Shown here in pieces: positions 54,009 to 62,004 of a stretch of 64,000 nt of DNA (its first letter is position 1; every line of letters starts with the position of its first letter). The notes under the pieces are model-generated. The model had not been told where the DNA came from, did not search any database, and was given only the letters and a program-made list of their open reading frames with translations. The translations under genes and the position numbers were made by a program. Where the stretch lies: assembly GCF_000007825.1 (NCBI RefSeq), contig NC_004722.1:2582501-2646500 (forward strand). Reading direction: 5' to 3'. The DNA comes from Bacillus cereus ATCC 14579. GTDB taxonomy: Bacteria > Bacillota > Bacilli > Bacillales > Bacillaceae_G.

Positions 54009-55709
54009 ATGCAACCAATTATTTCGTTTGAACAATTCACCTTTCAATATGGGCATGCTGCGCAGCCTACTTTAAGTGATATTACCTTTCATATATACCC
54101 TGGGGAAAAAGTGCTAATTGCTGGACGAAGTGGTTCAGGAAAGTCGACATTAGCTCATTGTATAAATGGGCTAATCCCATTTTCTTACGAAGGGAATAGC
54201 ACAGGCAACGTTTTAATTGCCGGTAAAGACCCAAGGGAAGGAAGTATTTTTGAACAAAGTAAACAGGTAGGAACAATTTTGCAAGATCAAGATGCTCAAT
54301 TTATTGGTCTGACAGTAGAAGAAGATGTAGCTTTTTATTTAGAAAATGAATGTGTAAAGCAAGATAACATGAAAAAGATTGTTTCGGATTCATTAAGAAA
54401 GGTGAAGATGCATACGTTTCATAAACAAAGTCCACATGAATTATCAGGAGGTCAAAAGCAAACAGTTTCTCTTGCTGGTTTATTAACAACAAATGCGGAT
54501 ATATTATTGTTCGATGAACCATTAGCGAACTTAGATCCACTAAGCGCCATACATACGATAGAACTTATGAAAGATATACATGAGCAGTATAATAAAACGA
54601 TTGTTATTATCGAACATAGGATAGAAGAAATTTTCAAACTGGATTTAGACAAAGTTATATTAATTGATGAAGGTAAAGTCATTGCGATGGGAACACCAAA
54701 AGAAATCTTAGCGTCAAATATATTACCACGTATTGGCTTAAGAGAGCCTATTTACATCGAAGCATTAAAGAGATTACATTTTGATAGTAATAATGACGTA
54801 ATATATCCAATGGAAAACCTTCAAAAAGAAAAGGTAAGCAACGTTATAAAAGAGTGGATGGAGAAACAAGTCATATTAAAAAGGAATGCTAAAAACAAGG
54901 AATTACTTAAAGTGGAGAATTTATCATTTTCATACCCTAATAAACAAAAAGTATTAGAAAATGTAAACCTTTTAATATATGAAGGAGAAATTGTGGCACT
55001 GTTAGGACATAATGGAGCAGGGAAATCAACATTAGCTCATAGTCTTATAGGTATAAACAAAATGAAAAATGGGAAAATTGCGTTAAAAGGTGAAGATATT
55101 AGTTCTTGGTCTATTCGTAAACGTGGGGAAATCATATCTTACGTGATGCAAAATCCAAATCATATGATTACACAGCCTACTGTTTTTGAAGAAGTTTCAT
55201 TTACATTAACATTACATAATTTTTCTAAGGAAGAAATTAAGAATAAAGTAGAAGGGATTTTAAAAATTTGTGGCTTATATCCATTTCGTAATTGGCCAAT
55301 TCAAGCACTAAGCTATGGGCAAAAAAAGAGACTAACAATCGCATCTGTATTAACAACAAATCCTAAGCTTATCATATTAGATGAACCGACAGCGGGACAA
55401 GATTATTATCATTATAAACAATTTATGTCGTTTATTAAAAACCTAGCTAAAAAGGGAATTTCATTTGTTGTTATCACTCACGATATGAATCTCGCGCTAG
55501 AATATACAGACCGTGCAGTAGTTCTACATGAAGGGAAAATTATTGCGGATAATACAGTGTTTGATGTATTAGGCAATCAAGAAACGTTACAAAGAGCCAA
55601 CTTAAGAGAGAGTTCTTTAACCAAGCTTATTAAATTTAGTGGGATTGCATGTCCAGAAAAATTCATGGAGCTTTATTTAGACAGTACTAGGAGGGAGGAA
55701 GGTGCATAG
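54009..55709 (+). CDS. ECF transporter ATP-binding protein, two fused ABC domains
   Basis: The protein has 566 residues. The first ABC domain has Walker A GRSGSGKST, signature ELSGGQKQ and Walker B ILLFDEPLANLDP. The second has GHNGAGKST, ALSYGQKK and LIILDEPTAGQD. The fused pair replaces the EcfA/EcfA' dimer that powers uptake through EcfT. The frame opens at TTG 53988 inside the S-component tail, but TAGGGATG and spacing favour ATG 54009. It overlaps the EcfT gene by eight bases. With the S gene broken, this module may be orphaned or may serve other S subunits. Confidence 0.93.
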   Translation: MQPIISFEQFTFQYGHAAQPTLSDITFHIYPGEKVLIAGRSGSGKSTLAHCINGLIPFSYEGNSTGNVLIAGKDPREGSIFEQSKQVGTILQDQDAQFIGLTVEEDVAFYLENECVKQDNMKKIVSDSLRKVKMHTFHKQSPHELSGGQKQTVSLAGLLTTNADILLFDEPLANLDPLSAIHTIELMKDIHEQYNKTIVIIEHRIEEIFKLDLDKVILIDEGKVIAMGTPKEILASNILPRIGLREPIYIEALKRLHFDSNNDVIYPMENLQKEKVSNVIKEWMEKQVILKRNAKNKELLKVENLSFSYPNKQKVLENVNLLIYEGEIVALLGHNGAGKSTLAHSLIGINKMKNGKIALKGEDISSWSIRKRGEIISYVMQNPNHMITQPTVFEEVSFTLTLHNFSKEEIKNKVEGILKICGLYPFRNWPIQALSYGQKKRLTIASVLTTNPKLIILDEPTAGQDYYHYKQFMSFIKNLAKKGISFVVITHDMNLALEYTDRAVVLHEGKIIADNTVFDVLGNQETLQRANLRESSLTKLIKFSGIACPEKFMELYLDSTRREEGA

Positions 55710-56502
55710 TACATATTTTCATCGTATGGATGGGGTAGTGAAATTGTTTTTATTTATTTTTTGTATGACGCTTACTTTTTTGTTTTTTGATTTTCGGGTG
55801 TTGCTAATATTATTTATTATTGGGTGTATCGGACTCAGCATTGCTAAAATTCCATTTCGTAAAATTTTAATTGTTTTTAGTGTCATATTTACATTTAGTT
55901 TATTAAACTCTGTCATGATTTTATTTATTACACCAACTCATGGATCTGAATTAACTGAATCATATACCGCGTTTTTACATGTTGGATATGCAACGATTAC
56001 ATATGAAACATTATTTTATGCAGCTACACTTTCATTAAAGTATTTTACGTTATTACCATTTACACTTCTTTTTATTTACACGACAGATCCAAGCGAATTT
56101 GTAAGTAGCTTAAGTAAACTTGGTATTCATTATAAGATTACATATGCAATAAATATTGCACTACGTTATATTCCTGACATCCAGTCTGAGTATAAAATTA
56201 TTAAACACGCGCAAGAAGCGAGAGGAGTGGCTTTTGAAAAAGGAGAAGCAAGTTTATGGGTTCGTATGAAGAACCGTGTTTTAATTTTCTGGCCACTAAT
56301 CATTCATTCTCTAGAAAGAATAGATACGGTTTCAAATGCAATGGATTTAAGAGGATTTGGAAAGAAGGATAAACGTACATGGTTTTATACAAGTAAGGCG
56401 AAACGTGAAGATTTCATCGCTTTATTTGCCGGTATTTTCATATTTATTGTTGCGGTATATTTAAAATTAAACGTATTTCAAAACTTTTGGTATCCATTTT
56501 AA
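55702..56502 (+). CDS. ECF transporter transmembrane protein EcfT
   Basis: The protein has 266 residues with about five membrane helices. The two Ala-Arg-Gly-type coupling motifs in the cytoplasmic helices are visible as QEARGVAF and MDLRGFGKK; these bind the ATPase. The start is GTG 55702, eight bases inside the ATPase gene, after GGAGGGAGGAAG. Operon order S-A-T is conserved on either side of the insertion. Confidence 0.93.
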   Translation: MHSTYFHRMDGVVKLFLFIFCMTLTFLFFDFRVLLILFIIGCIGLSIAKIPFRKILIVFSVIFTFSLLNSVMILFITPTHGSELTESYTAFLHVGYATITYETLFYAATLSLKYFTLLPFTLLFIYTTDPSEFVSSLSKLGIHYKITYAINIALRYIPDIQSEYKIIKHAQEARGVAFEKGEASLWVRMKNRVLIFWPLIIHSLERIDTVSNAMDLRGFGKKDKRTWFYTSKAKREDFIALFAGIFIFIVAVYLKLNVFQNFWYPF

Positions 56503-56638
56503 AGCACTCTTTAAACGAGTGCTTTTACTTATTTTTATGTAGACATGCTCAAAAAAGGGATATATACATAATGTATAATACGAACCAGTTAAAATGATCA
56601 ACTACCTATTAGTTTTCAAACCAAAAGGAGGAGAAAAT

Positions 56639-56746
56639 ATGAGTTACGGTGGTTCTTGTGGTTTTGGTGGAGGTTTCGCTTTACTAGTTGTGTTATTCAT
56701 TCTATTAATAATTGTAGGATGCAGCTGCTGGGGCGGAGGATACTAA
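56639..56746 (+). CDS. YjcZ-family small sporulation protein
   Basis: The protein has 35 residues: a Gly-rich start (MSYGGSCGFGGGFA), one membrane segment (LLVVLFILLIIVG) and a short CSCWGGGY tail. AAAGGAGGAG precedes the ATG. Family members are small spore membrane peptides of unknown mechanism. It is too short for many gene finders. Confidence 0.9.
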   Translation: MSYGGSCGFGGGFALLVVLFILLIIVGCSCWGGGY

Positions 56747-56804
56747 TTTTTAATTAGTCTTCACAAATGTAAACTAAAAAAACATTGAAGATACTTATGT
56801 ATCG

Positions 56805-56848
56805 AAACAAATAAAAAAGGAGCAACTATGCTCCTTTTTTATTTGTTT
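56805..56848. terminator. Bidirectional terminator
   Basis: The stem AAAAAAGGAGC / GCTCCTTTTTT (about 56813-56840), extended by AAACAAAT/ATTTGTTT, has a 6-base loop. It sits between YjcZ and the convergent kinase gene and overlaps the kinase stop. Confidence 0.85.
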
Positions 56849-58109
56849 AAATGCGTATTCTCACTATATTTCGGGAACGTAATCGTTAAAGTCGTTCCTT
56901 TACTAACGATACTTCGGATTTTTAAACTTCCATGCATCGTCTCAATAATCTTAACAGCAACCATTGTACCTAAACCAGTTCCTTTTGTTTTTGTACTAAA
57001 ATACGGTTCACCGAATCGATGTATTTGCTCCTGTGACATTCCAACTCCGCTATCTTCAATTCGTATTTCAACTTTACTATTATTGATAGATGAGGAAATA
57101 TTTAAGGTACCACCACTAGGCATTGCTTCAATACTGTTTTTTATTAAGTTTAAAAAACATTGTTGAAAGTGCTGTTTATTACCAACAATGGTTGCCTCAG
57201 AAAAATCCTGTGTAATATGTATCGTATTCATATTACACAATGGCAATATCATATTAATAACTCGATTTAACTCTTGTTTTACTGAAATTTGATCTAATTT
57301 TTCTGGAGCAGGTTTGGCAAACGTTAAGTAATCATCGATAATTTCTTGGGCACGATTTAACTCTTCAAGTATATGTTTAATATATTCGTCTCTTGATTCA
57401 GGAGTTAAATTTTGTGTTTTTAAAAGCTGTGTAAATCCTTTTACAACCGTTAAGGGATTCCTTACTTCGTGCGATATACTTGCAGCGAGTTGGCTAACAA
57501 TCTCCATTTTTTCCATTTTAATTAATTTAGAGCGCATTAATACAGCATCCTTTATAACTTCATTTATATAAACAATAAATAACATTAAAGTAGTCGGTAA
57601 TACCATTGAAATAAATAATATACAAATTATTCACTTCAAAATCTGATAAAGTTAATACAATTAAAGTTGTAAATATTGCTAGGAAAAAGGTTAAAAACAT
57701 GGGAAAAAGCTACTTTAAGTTTTCTATTATATGTATTAAATTTTGAAGATGCGAGTGCTGTAACGATGAACATTATTCCGTAAACAACGACTGTTAGCAT
57801 ATTAAATCCATAAAATATAAATCTTGTAATTAATAAAATTGTAAACAATATGATACCGACAGGGAATCCACCATAAAGCGTAGCTATTATGACCGGAATT
57901 TGTCTTAAATCATGAATACAACTTTCATCCATATAGATAGGGTATCGCATACATAAAATAAGCGGAATACTAGAACAAAGGGTAATCAGTAGTATTTTAT
58001 ATTTCTTTAAATAGTGCCGGCTATCATATATGAAATAAAAAACAAATATACTACATAAAATGTATAGAAGATTATTTAACACGTTTTGATTAATATAAAC
58101 AAAGTCCAT
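56839..58109 (-). pseudogene. Sporulation-type sensor histidine kinase, frameshifted
   Basis: The N-terminal part (58109 to about 57700) is a five- or six-helix membrane sensor of the 5TM-LYT type (RYPIYMDESCIHDLRQIPVI). The kinase part (57606-56839) has HisKA ISHEVRNPLTVVKGF, N box NLIKNSIEAM, G1 DSGVGM and G2 GTGLGTMVAVKI. Between them at least two frame changes occur (near 57700, in a T-rich run, and near 57620), because the linking helix MFLTFFLAIFTTLIVL is in a third frame. Repaired length is about 420 residues. GAGG supports ATG 58107-58109 over one 16 codons upstream. Confidence 0.85.
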
Positions 58110-58198
58110 AATATTTGCCTCGTTATTCTGAATTTCCTTTTCATATGTATTATACATGATAATAGTATAAACTCTATATTTCTTTTAATAATTTAGGG

Positions 58199-59080
58199 TT
58201 ATATCCTTTCCGCATTAGCCGCTTTTAACCACGCTTCATAGAATTCTATAACTGATGCATACCGTTCTGCTCGATTGGCATTTACAGCACGATACGCTAC
58301 CTCATATAATTCCTTACTTGCTTCCCATTTTATAAAAGAACGATCTTTTTCACCGCCTAAAAGTGAGAAAGCCATTGCTCCCATATTAAATACATTTGTT
58401 CTTTCATCAATTGTTGCGTTTAGTTCAAATTCCTCTGGTGACATAAAACGGGAGGAACCCCATAGCCGGCCCATTCTATTTATGTAAGGTTTCTTACTGT
58501 ATAAATCTATATCACAAATTTTTGTCTCGTTTGTATTAAAATTATATAAAATACTACCGTCATAAAAATCTATTGCTACATAGTTTTTCTTTTCTACATA
58601 ACTATGGAAAGAAAAAATGGAATGTAAGGAATGAATTCGTTCTATAGCAGATAAATGTCTAAATTTATAAAATGGTGAGTTTGGATTTTTATATTTTTCA
58701 GGAGATGGGAAACGCCAATGCGAATGAAGACACTCACCATCAAACCAATCGAAAATTAATACATATCCAGATTGAACTGGAAAATGATCAATTAATCTTA
58801 TGAGCGATTTATGCTTTAAATCTTCATAGATAGTAACTGAATTTTTTAGCCTTTCAATAGCATCACCCGTTGTTCCTTCATATGCAATTGTTTGTGCTCC
58901 TGCGTATTTGATAAATTTCTTATGCCCATCTTTTTCTACACCAAAACTTATATTACCTGAATCTTGTTGGTCAAAAACTGCAAATACGGTCCCTAATTTA
59001 ATAAGCCAATCAAAATTATGATATTCTTTTAATTGGAATGTTACGTTATTTAACTGAATTTCCACGGAATTATCTTTCAT
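58199..59080 (-). CDS. Protein-kinase-like protein
   Basis: The protein has 293 residues. The fold of Ser/Thr kinases is visible: the Lys strand KFIKYAGAQ, catalytic loop VAIDFYDGSILYNF (Asp retained, the HRD His and Arg changed), metal loop ICDIDLY in place of DFG, and activation end RFMSPEEF as the APE-type motif. The C-lobe is short. A soluble kinase or aminoglycoside-kinase-like role is possible; activity is uncertain because of the altered motifs. It is a single gene with no obvious partner. Confidence 0.78.
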   Translation of the reverse strand: MKDNSVEIQLNNVTFQLKEYHNFDWLIKLGTVFAVFDQQDSGNISFGVEKDGHKKFIKYAGAQTIAYEGTTGDAIERLKNSVTIYEDLKHKSLIRLIDHFPVQSGYVLIFDWFDGECLHSHWRFPSPEKYKNPNSPFYKFRHLSAIERIHSLHSIFSFHSYVEKKNYVAIDFYDGSILYNFNTNETKICDIDLYSKKPYINRMGRLWGSSRFMSPEEFELNATIDERTNVFNMGAMAFSLLGGEKDRSFIKWEASKELYEVAYRAVNANRAERYASVIEFYEAWLKAANAERI

Positions 59081-59207
59081 AGATTACCTCACATTTAATA
59101 TAATTAAGTTGTACATTCCACTATTCGACATATTTTATGGAAATCCTATGCTAATAATATAAAATTTTATAAATATAATGATAAATATTTATAGAGAGGT
59201 GAATACA

Positions 59208-59714
59208 ATGGATCAACAAATTGTTATTAAACCGTATCAAAAAGAATGGGTTGAAGAGTATATAAAAGAAAAAGAGAAATTTTGTTCCTTGTTAGGACAA
59301 GAAATAATTGCTGTTGAACATATAGGAAGCACAGCAGTAGAAGGATTAGGAGCTAAACCTCTTATTGATATGATGATTGGCGTAACAGAATTGCAAATAG
59401 CTGAAAAGTGGATTGAAGTTCTATCGGAAATTGGATATGAGTATGTTCCAAAAGATGCAACGAATTGGCGTTTTTTTAGAAAGGGAAAATGGAGAGCGGG
59501 TACTCATCATTTGCATATTTATATTTATAATAGTGATGAGTGGAGAAACAATATTTTATTTCGTGACTTTCTAATAAGCCATGAATGGGCACGTAAAGAA
59601 TATAGAGAATTAAAAGAGAGGCTTGCTATTACATATGCTTTTGATCGTGTTTCATATACAAAGGCAAAAGCGCCGTTTATTCGAAAAATATTAGAATTGG
59701 CTAGAATTCAATAA
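59208..59714 (+). CDS. GrpB/UPF0157-family nucleotidyltransferase-like protein
   Basis: The protein has 168 residues. It has the family pattern VEHIGSTAVEGLGAKPLIDMMIG (split around the G-S-T and D-x-x-x-G sites of the nucleotidyltransferase fold), and later HHLHIY. Function of the family is poorly known. The frame opens at 59178, but GAGAGGTG points to ATG 59208. A terminator follows at 59747-59783. Confidence 0.9.
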   Translation: MDQQIVIKPYQKEWVEEYIKEKEKFCSLLGQEIIAVEHIGSTAVEGLGAKPLIDMMIGVTELQIAEKWIEVLSEIGYEYVPKDATNWRFFRKGKWRAGTHHLHIYIYNSDEWRNNILFRDFLISHEWARKEYRELKERLAITYAFDRVSYTKAKAPFIRKILELARIQ

Positions 59715-59746
59715 ATTTATAGATTCTTATCTAACTAGTTTTGAAA

Positions 59747-59783
59747 CCTCTTCCTATACTTTTTATAGGGAGAGGATTTTTTT
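59747..59783 (+). terminator. Terminator after the GrpB-family gene
   Basis: CCTCTTCCTATA pairs with TATAGGGAGAGG across about five bases, followed by a T run. Confidence 0.75.
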
Positions 59784-59879
59784 CATAACAAAATATATAA
59801 TTTCTAATTATTGGAGGCAAACTATTTTATTTATTTTGATATTTCTAGTACATTGGAAATATTAAGGGGGAATTAAGCA

Positions 59880-60869
59880 ATGAAAGCTATTGTACATCAA
59901 TATGAAAAAGGATTAGAGGGGTTAGAATATAAATTTTCACCTGAGATAAGTCCTAATGCAGGTGAAGTAAAAATAAAGTTAAAAGCTGCAGGGTTAAATC
60001 ATAGGGATTTATTTATTATAAACAATAGAAAAGAAATGGATCTACCATTAGTAATAGGTTCAGATGGCTCAGGAATTGTTACAGAAATAGGAGAAGGAGT
60101 TTCAAATATTACACTACATACAGAAGTTATTATTAATCCTAGTATTGGATGGGAACATGCTACTGAAGTACCGGAGTTACCGGAAGTACTAGGTGGGCCG
60201 AAAGATGGAACGTTTGCTGAATATGTAATTGTACCAGCTGAAAATGTAGTAGAAAAGCCGTCATATCTTACTTGGGAAGAATCAGGTGTTTTATCTTTAT
60301 CTGCATTAACTGCATATAGAGCACTTTTTACAAAGGGTAGATTGAAGTGCGGTGAACACGTTTTAATTCCGGGAATAGGAGGTGGTGTAGCTACATTTGC
60401 CATGTTATTCGCGAAAGCAATCGGCGCAAAAGTGAGTGTTACTTCAAGGGTAGAGAATAAAAGGGAACTTGCTGAAAAATATGGTGCAGATATTTCTTTT
60501 AATAGTACCGGAAATTGGGAAGAGAGCTTACAAGGTGAAAAAGTAGATTTAATAATAGATAGTATAGGCCCGGCAACTTTCTTGAAATATTTTGATGTAT
60601 TAAAACCAAATGGAAGAATCGTGAATTTTGGTGCAAGCTCAGGAGATAAAATTGAATTACCATTACGCGCATTATTTTACAATCAAATTGATATTATGGG
60701 AACATCCATGGGTAGCCGTGAGGAATTTAATGAGATGATAAAGTTTATTGAAAAATATCAAATTAAACCAATTATTGATAAGGTGTACTCGTTAGAAGAA
60801 GCAATTCGAGCACTAAGCCGTATGGAACATGGAGAACAATTCGGAAATATTGTACTTCAAATGAATTAA
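59880..60869 (+). CDS. Zinc-type alcohol dehydrogenase/quinone oxidoreductase-like MDR protein
   Basis: The protein has 329 residues. It has a GroES-like N-terminal domain (GLNHRDLFI, VIGSDGSGIV) and a Rossmann domain with GIGGGVATFAMLFAKAIGA and the NAD(P)-binding region VTSRVENKRELAEKYGA. The structural-zinc Cys cluster of alcohol dehydrogenases is missing, placing it with YogA-like quinone oxidoreductases that use NADPH. AAGGGGG precedes the ATG. The gene is monocistronic. Confidence 0.92.
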   Translation: MKAIVHQYEKGLEGLEYKFSPEISPNAGEVKIKLKAAGLNHRDLFIINNRKEMDLPLVIGSDGSGIVTEIGEGVSNITLHTEVIINPSIGWEHATEVPELPEVLGGPKDGTFAEYVIVPAENVVEKPSYLTWEESGVLSLSALTAYRALFTKGRLKCGEHVLIPGIGGGVATFAMLFAKAIGAKVSVTSRVENKRELAEKYGADISFNSTGNWEESLQGEKVDLIIDSIGPATFLKYFDVLKPNGRIVNFGASSGDKIELPLRALFYNQIDIMGTSMGSREEFNEMIKFIEKYQIKPIIDKVYSLEEAIRALSRMEHGEQFGNIVLQMN

Positions 60870-61116
60870 AAAATATGATTTTGCAATTAGTATATTTAAA
60901 TGAATATGTTATGTATTTCAAACATGAAAAAAATACGAACCGCCTTATTATAAAGGCTTACCGGCTTTATACATAAATAGCGTATAAAATTTGTTTAATA
61001 ATTGTCATATGAGTAATAGTAAAATGAGAATTAGATGAAAAAAGTTTAAGCCTATTTTCATAATGGTATTGTATACTGTGTAAATCAAGAACACTTGTAT
61101 GTAAGGAGAGAGTTTA

Positions 61117-61716
61117 ATGAATTACACAGTATTTCAGTGGTTTAATAATTTTGCTGATTCATCCAAACTATTAGATACGTTAATGATTGCTATTACAAAT
61201 AGCGCTGCATACGTAGCCGTTCTATTTATGTTTATCTTATGGTTTAATAATGGAAAGAAAGAAAAGGCAATTAGAAAACAATATACAGTTTTATATACGA
61301 CGCTTTCGGTTATTATTGCATTATTAGTAAATGTTCTTATACACGCGGTATATTACCATCCGCGTCCGTTCGTATCACATGATGTACATCAATTAGTACC
61401 ACATGCAGCAGATTCATCATTCGTTAGTGATCATTCTGTACTTGTATTTTCAATCGCCTTCGTATTTATTCTTAGAGGAGAAAAACTAAAATATATCGTG
61501 CTATTATGGGCAGTACTAGTCGGTATATCACGTATGTACGTAGGTGTTCATTATCCTTTAGATATACTTGGTGCAGCATTCTTAACACTTATTACGAGTG
61601 CTTTAGTAATGCAAAGTACTCGTATGTTTGAACCAATAGCGAAACTTGTATTCAAAATGTATGCATTAGTAGCGAGACGAATTCCTTTCTTAGCGAAATA
61701 TAACCATATCGCATAA
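61117..61716 (+). CDS. PAP2-family phosphatase (BcrC-like undecaprenyl pyrophosphatase)
   Basis: This membrane phosphatase has 199 residues and about five helices. The PAP2 signature is complete: Arg motif YYHPRPF, SDHSVLVFS, and GISRMYVGVHYPLDILGA with the catalytic His. It recycles undecaprenyl pyrophosphate for wall synthesis and can confer bacitracin tolerance. AAGGAGAGAG precedes the ATG. A strong terminator follows. Confidence 0.92.
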   Translation: MNYTVFQWFNNFADSSKLLDTLMIAITNSAAYVAVLFMFILWFNNGKKEKAIRKQYTVLYTTLSVIIALLVNVLIHAVYYHPRPFVSHDVHQLVPHAADSSFVSDHSVLVFSIAFVFILRGEKLKYIVLLWAVLVGISRMYVGVHYPLDILGAAFLTLITSALVMQSTRMFEPIAKLVFKMYALVARRIPFLAKYNHIA

Positions 61717-61719
61717 TTT

Positions 61720-61770
61720 TCCTATAAAAAATTCCCCTTTGGACATCCAGAGGGGAATTTTTTTATAGGA
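61720..61770 (+). terminator. Terminator after the PAP2 phosphatase gene
   Basis: The long stem CCTATAAAAAATTCCCCTTT / AGAGGGGAATTTTTTTATAGG has the loop GGACATC inside. It can act in both directions. Confidence 0.88.
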
Positions 61771-62004
61771 AATACGAAAAGAGTTTAGAGTGCTCTGTAA
61801 TCAAGTTGTACTAATTAATATTCTGAAATTTCACGCACCGTATTTTAAATATATAAAATAATAACACAAAATAACAACAGTTAGTTTTGCATTGTTTTAA
61901 AGGAATTAAAAAGAAAACTTCGAAACATATAGTATCGTAAACAAAAACTACAAATTTTAAAACGGATCTTCGTACGAATCCATTCCAAAAGAGAGGAGAT
62001 AAGT

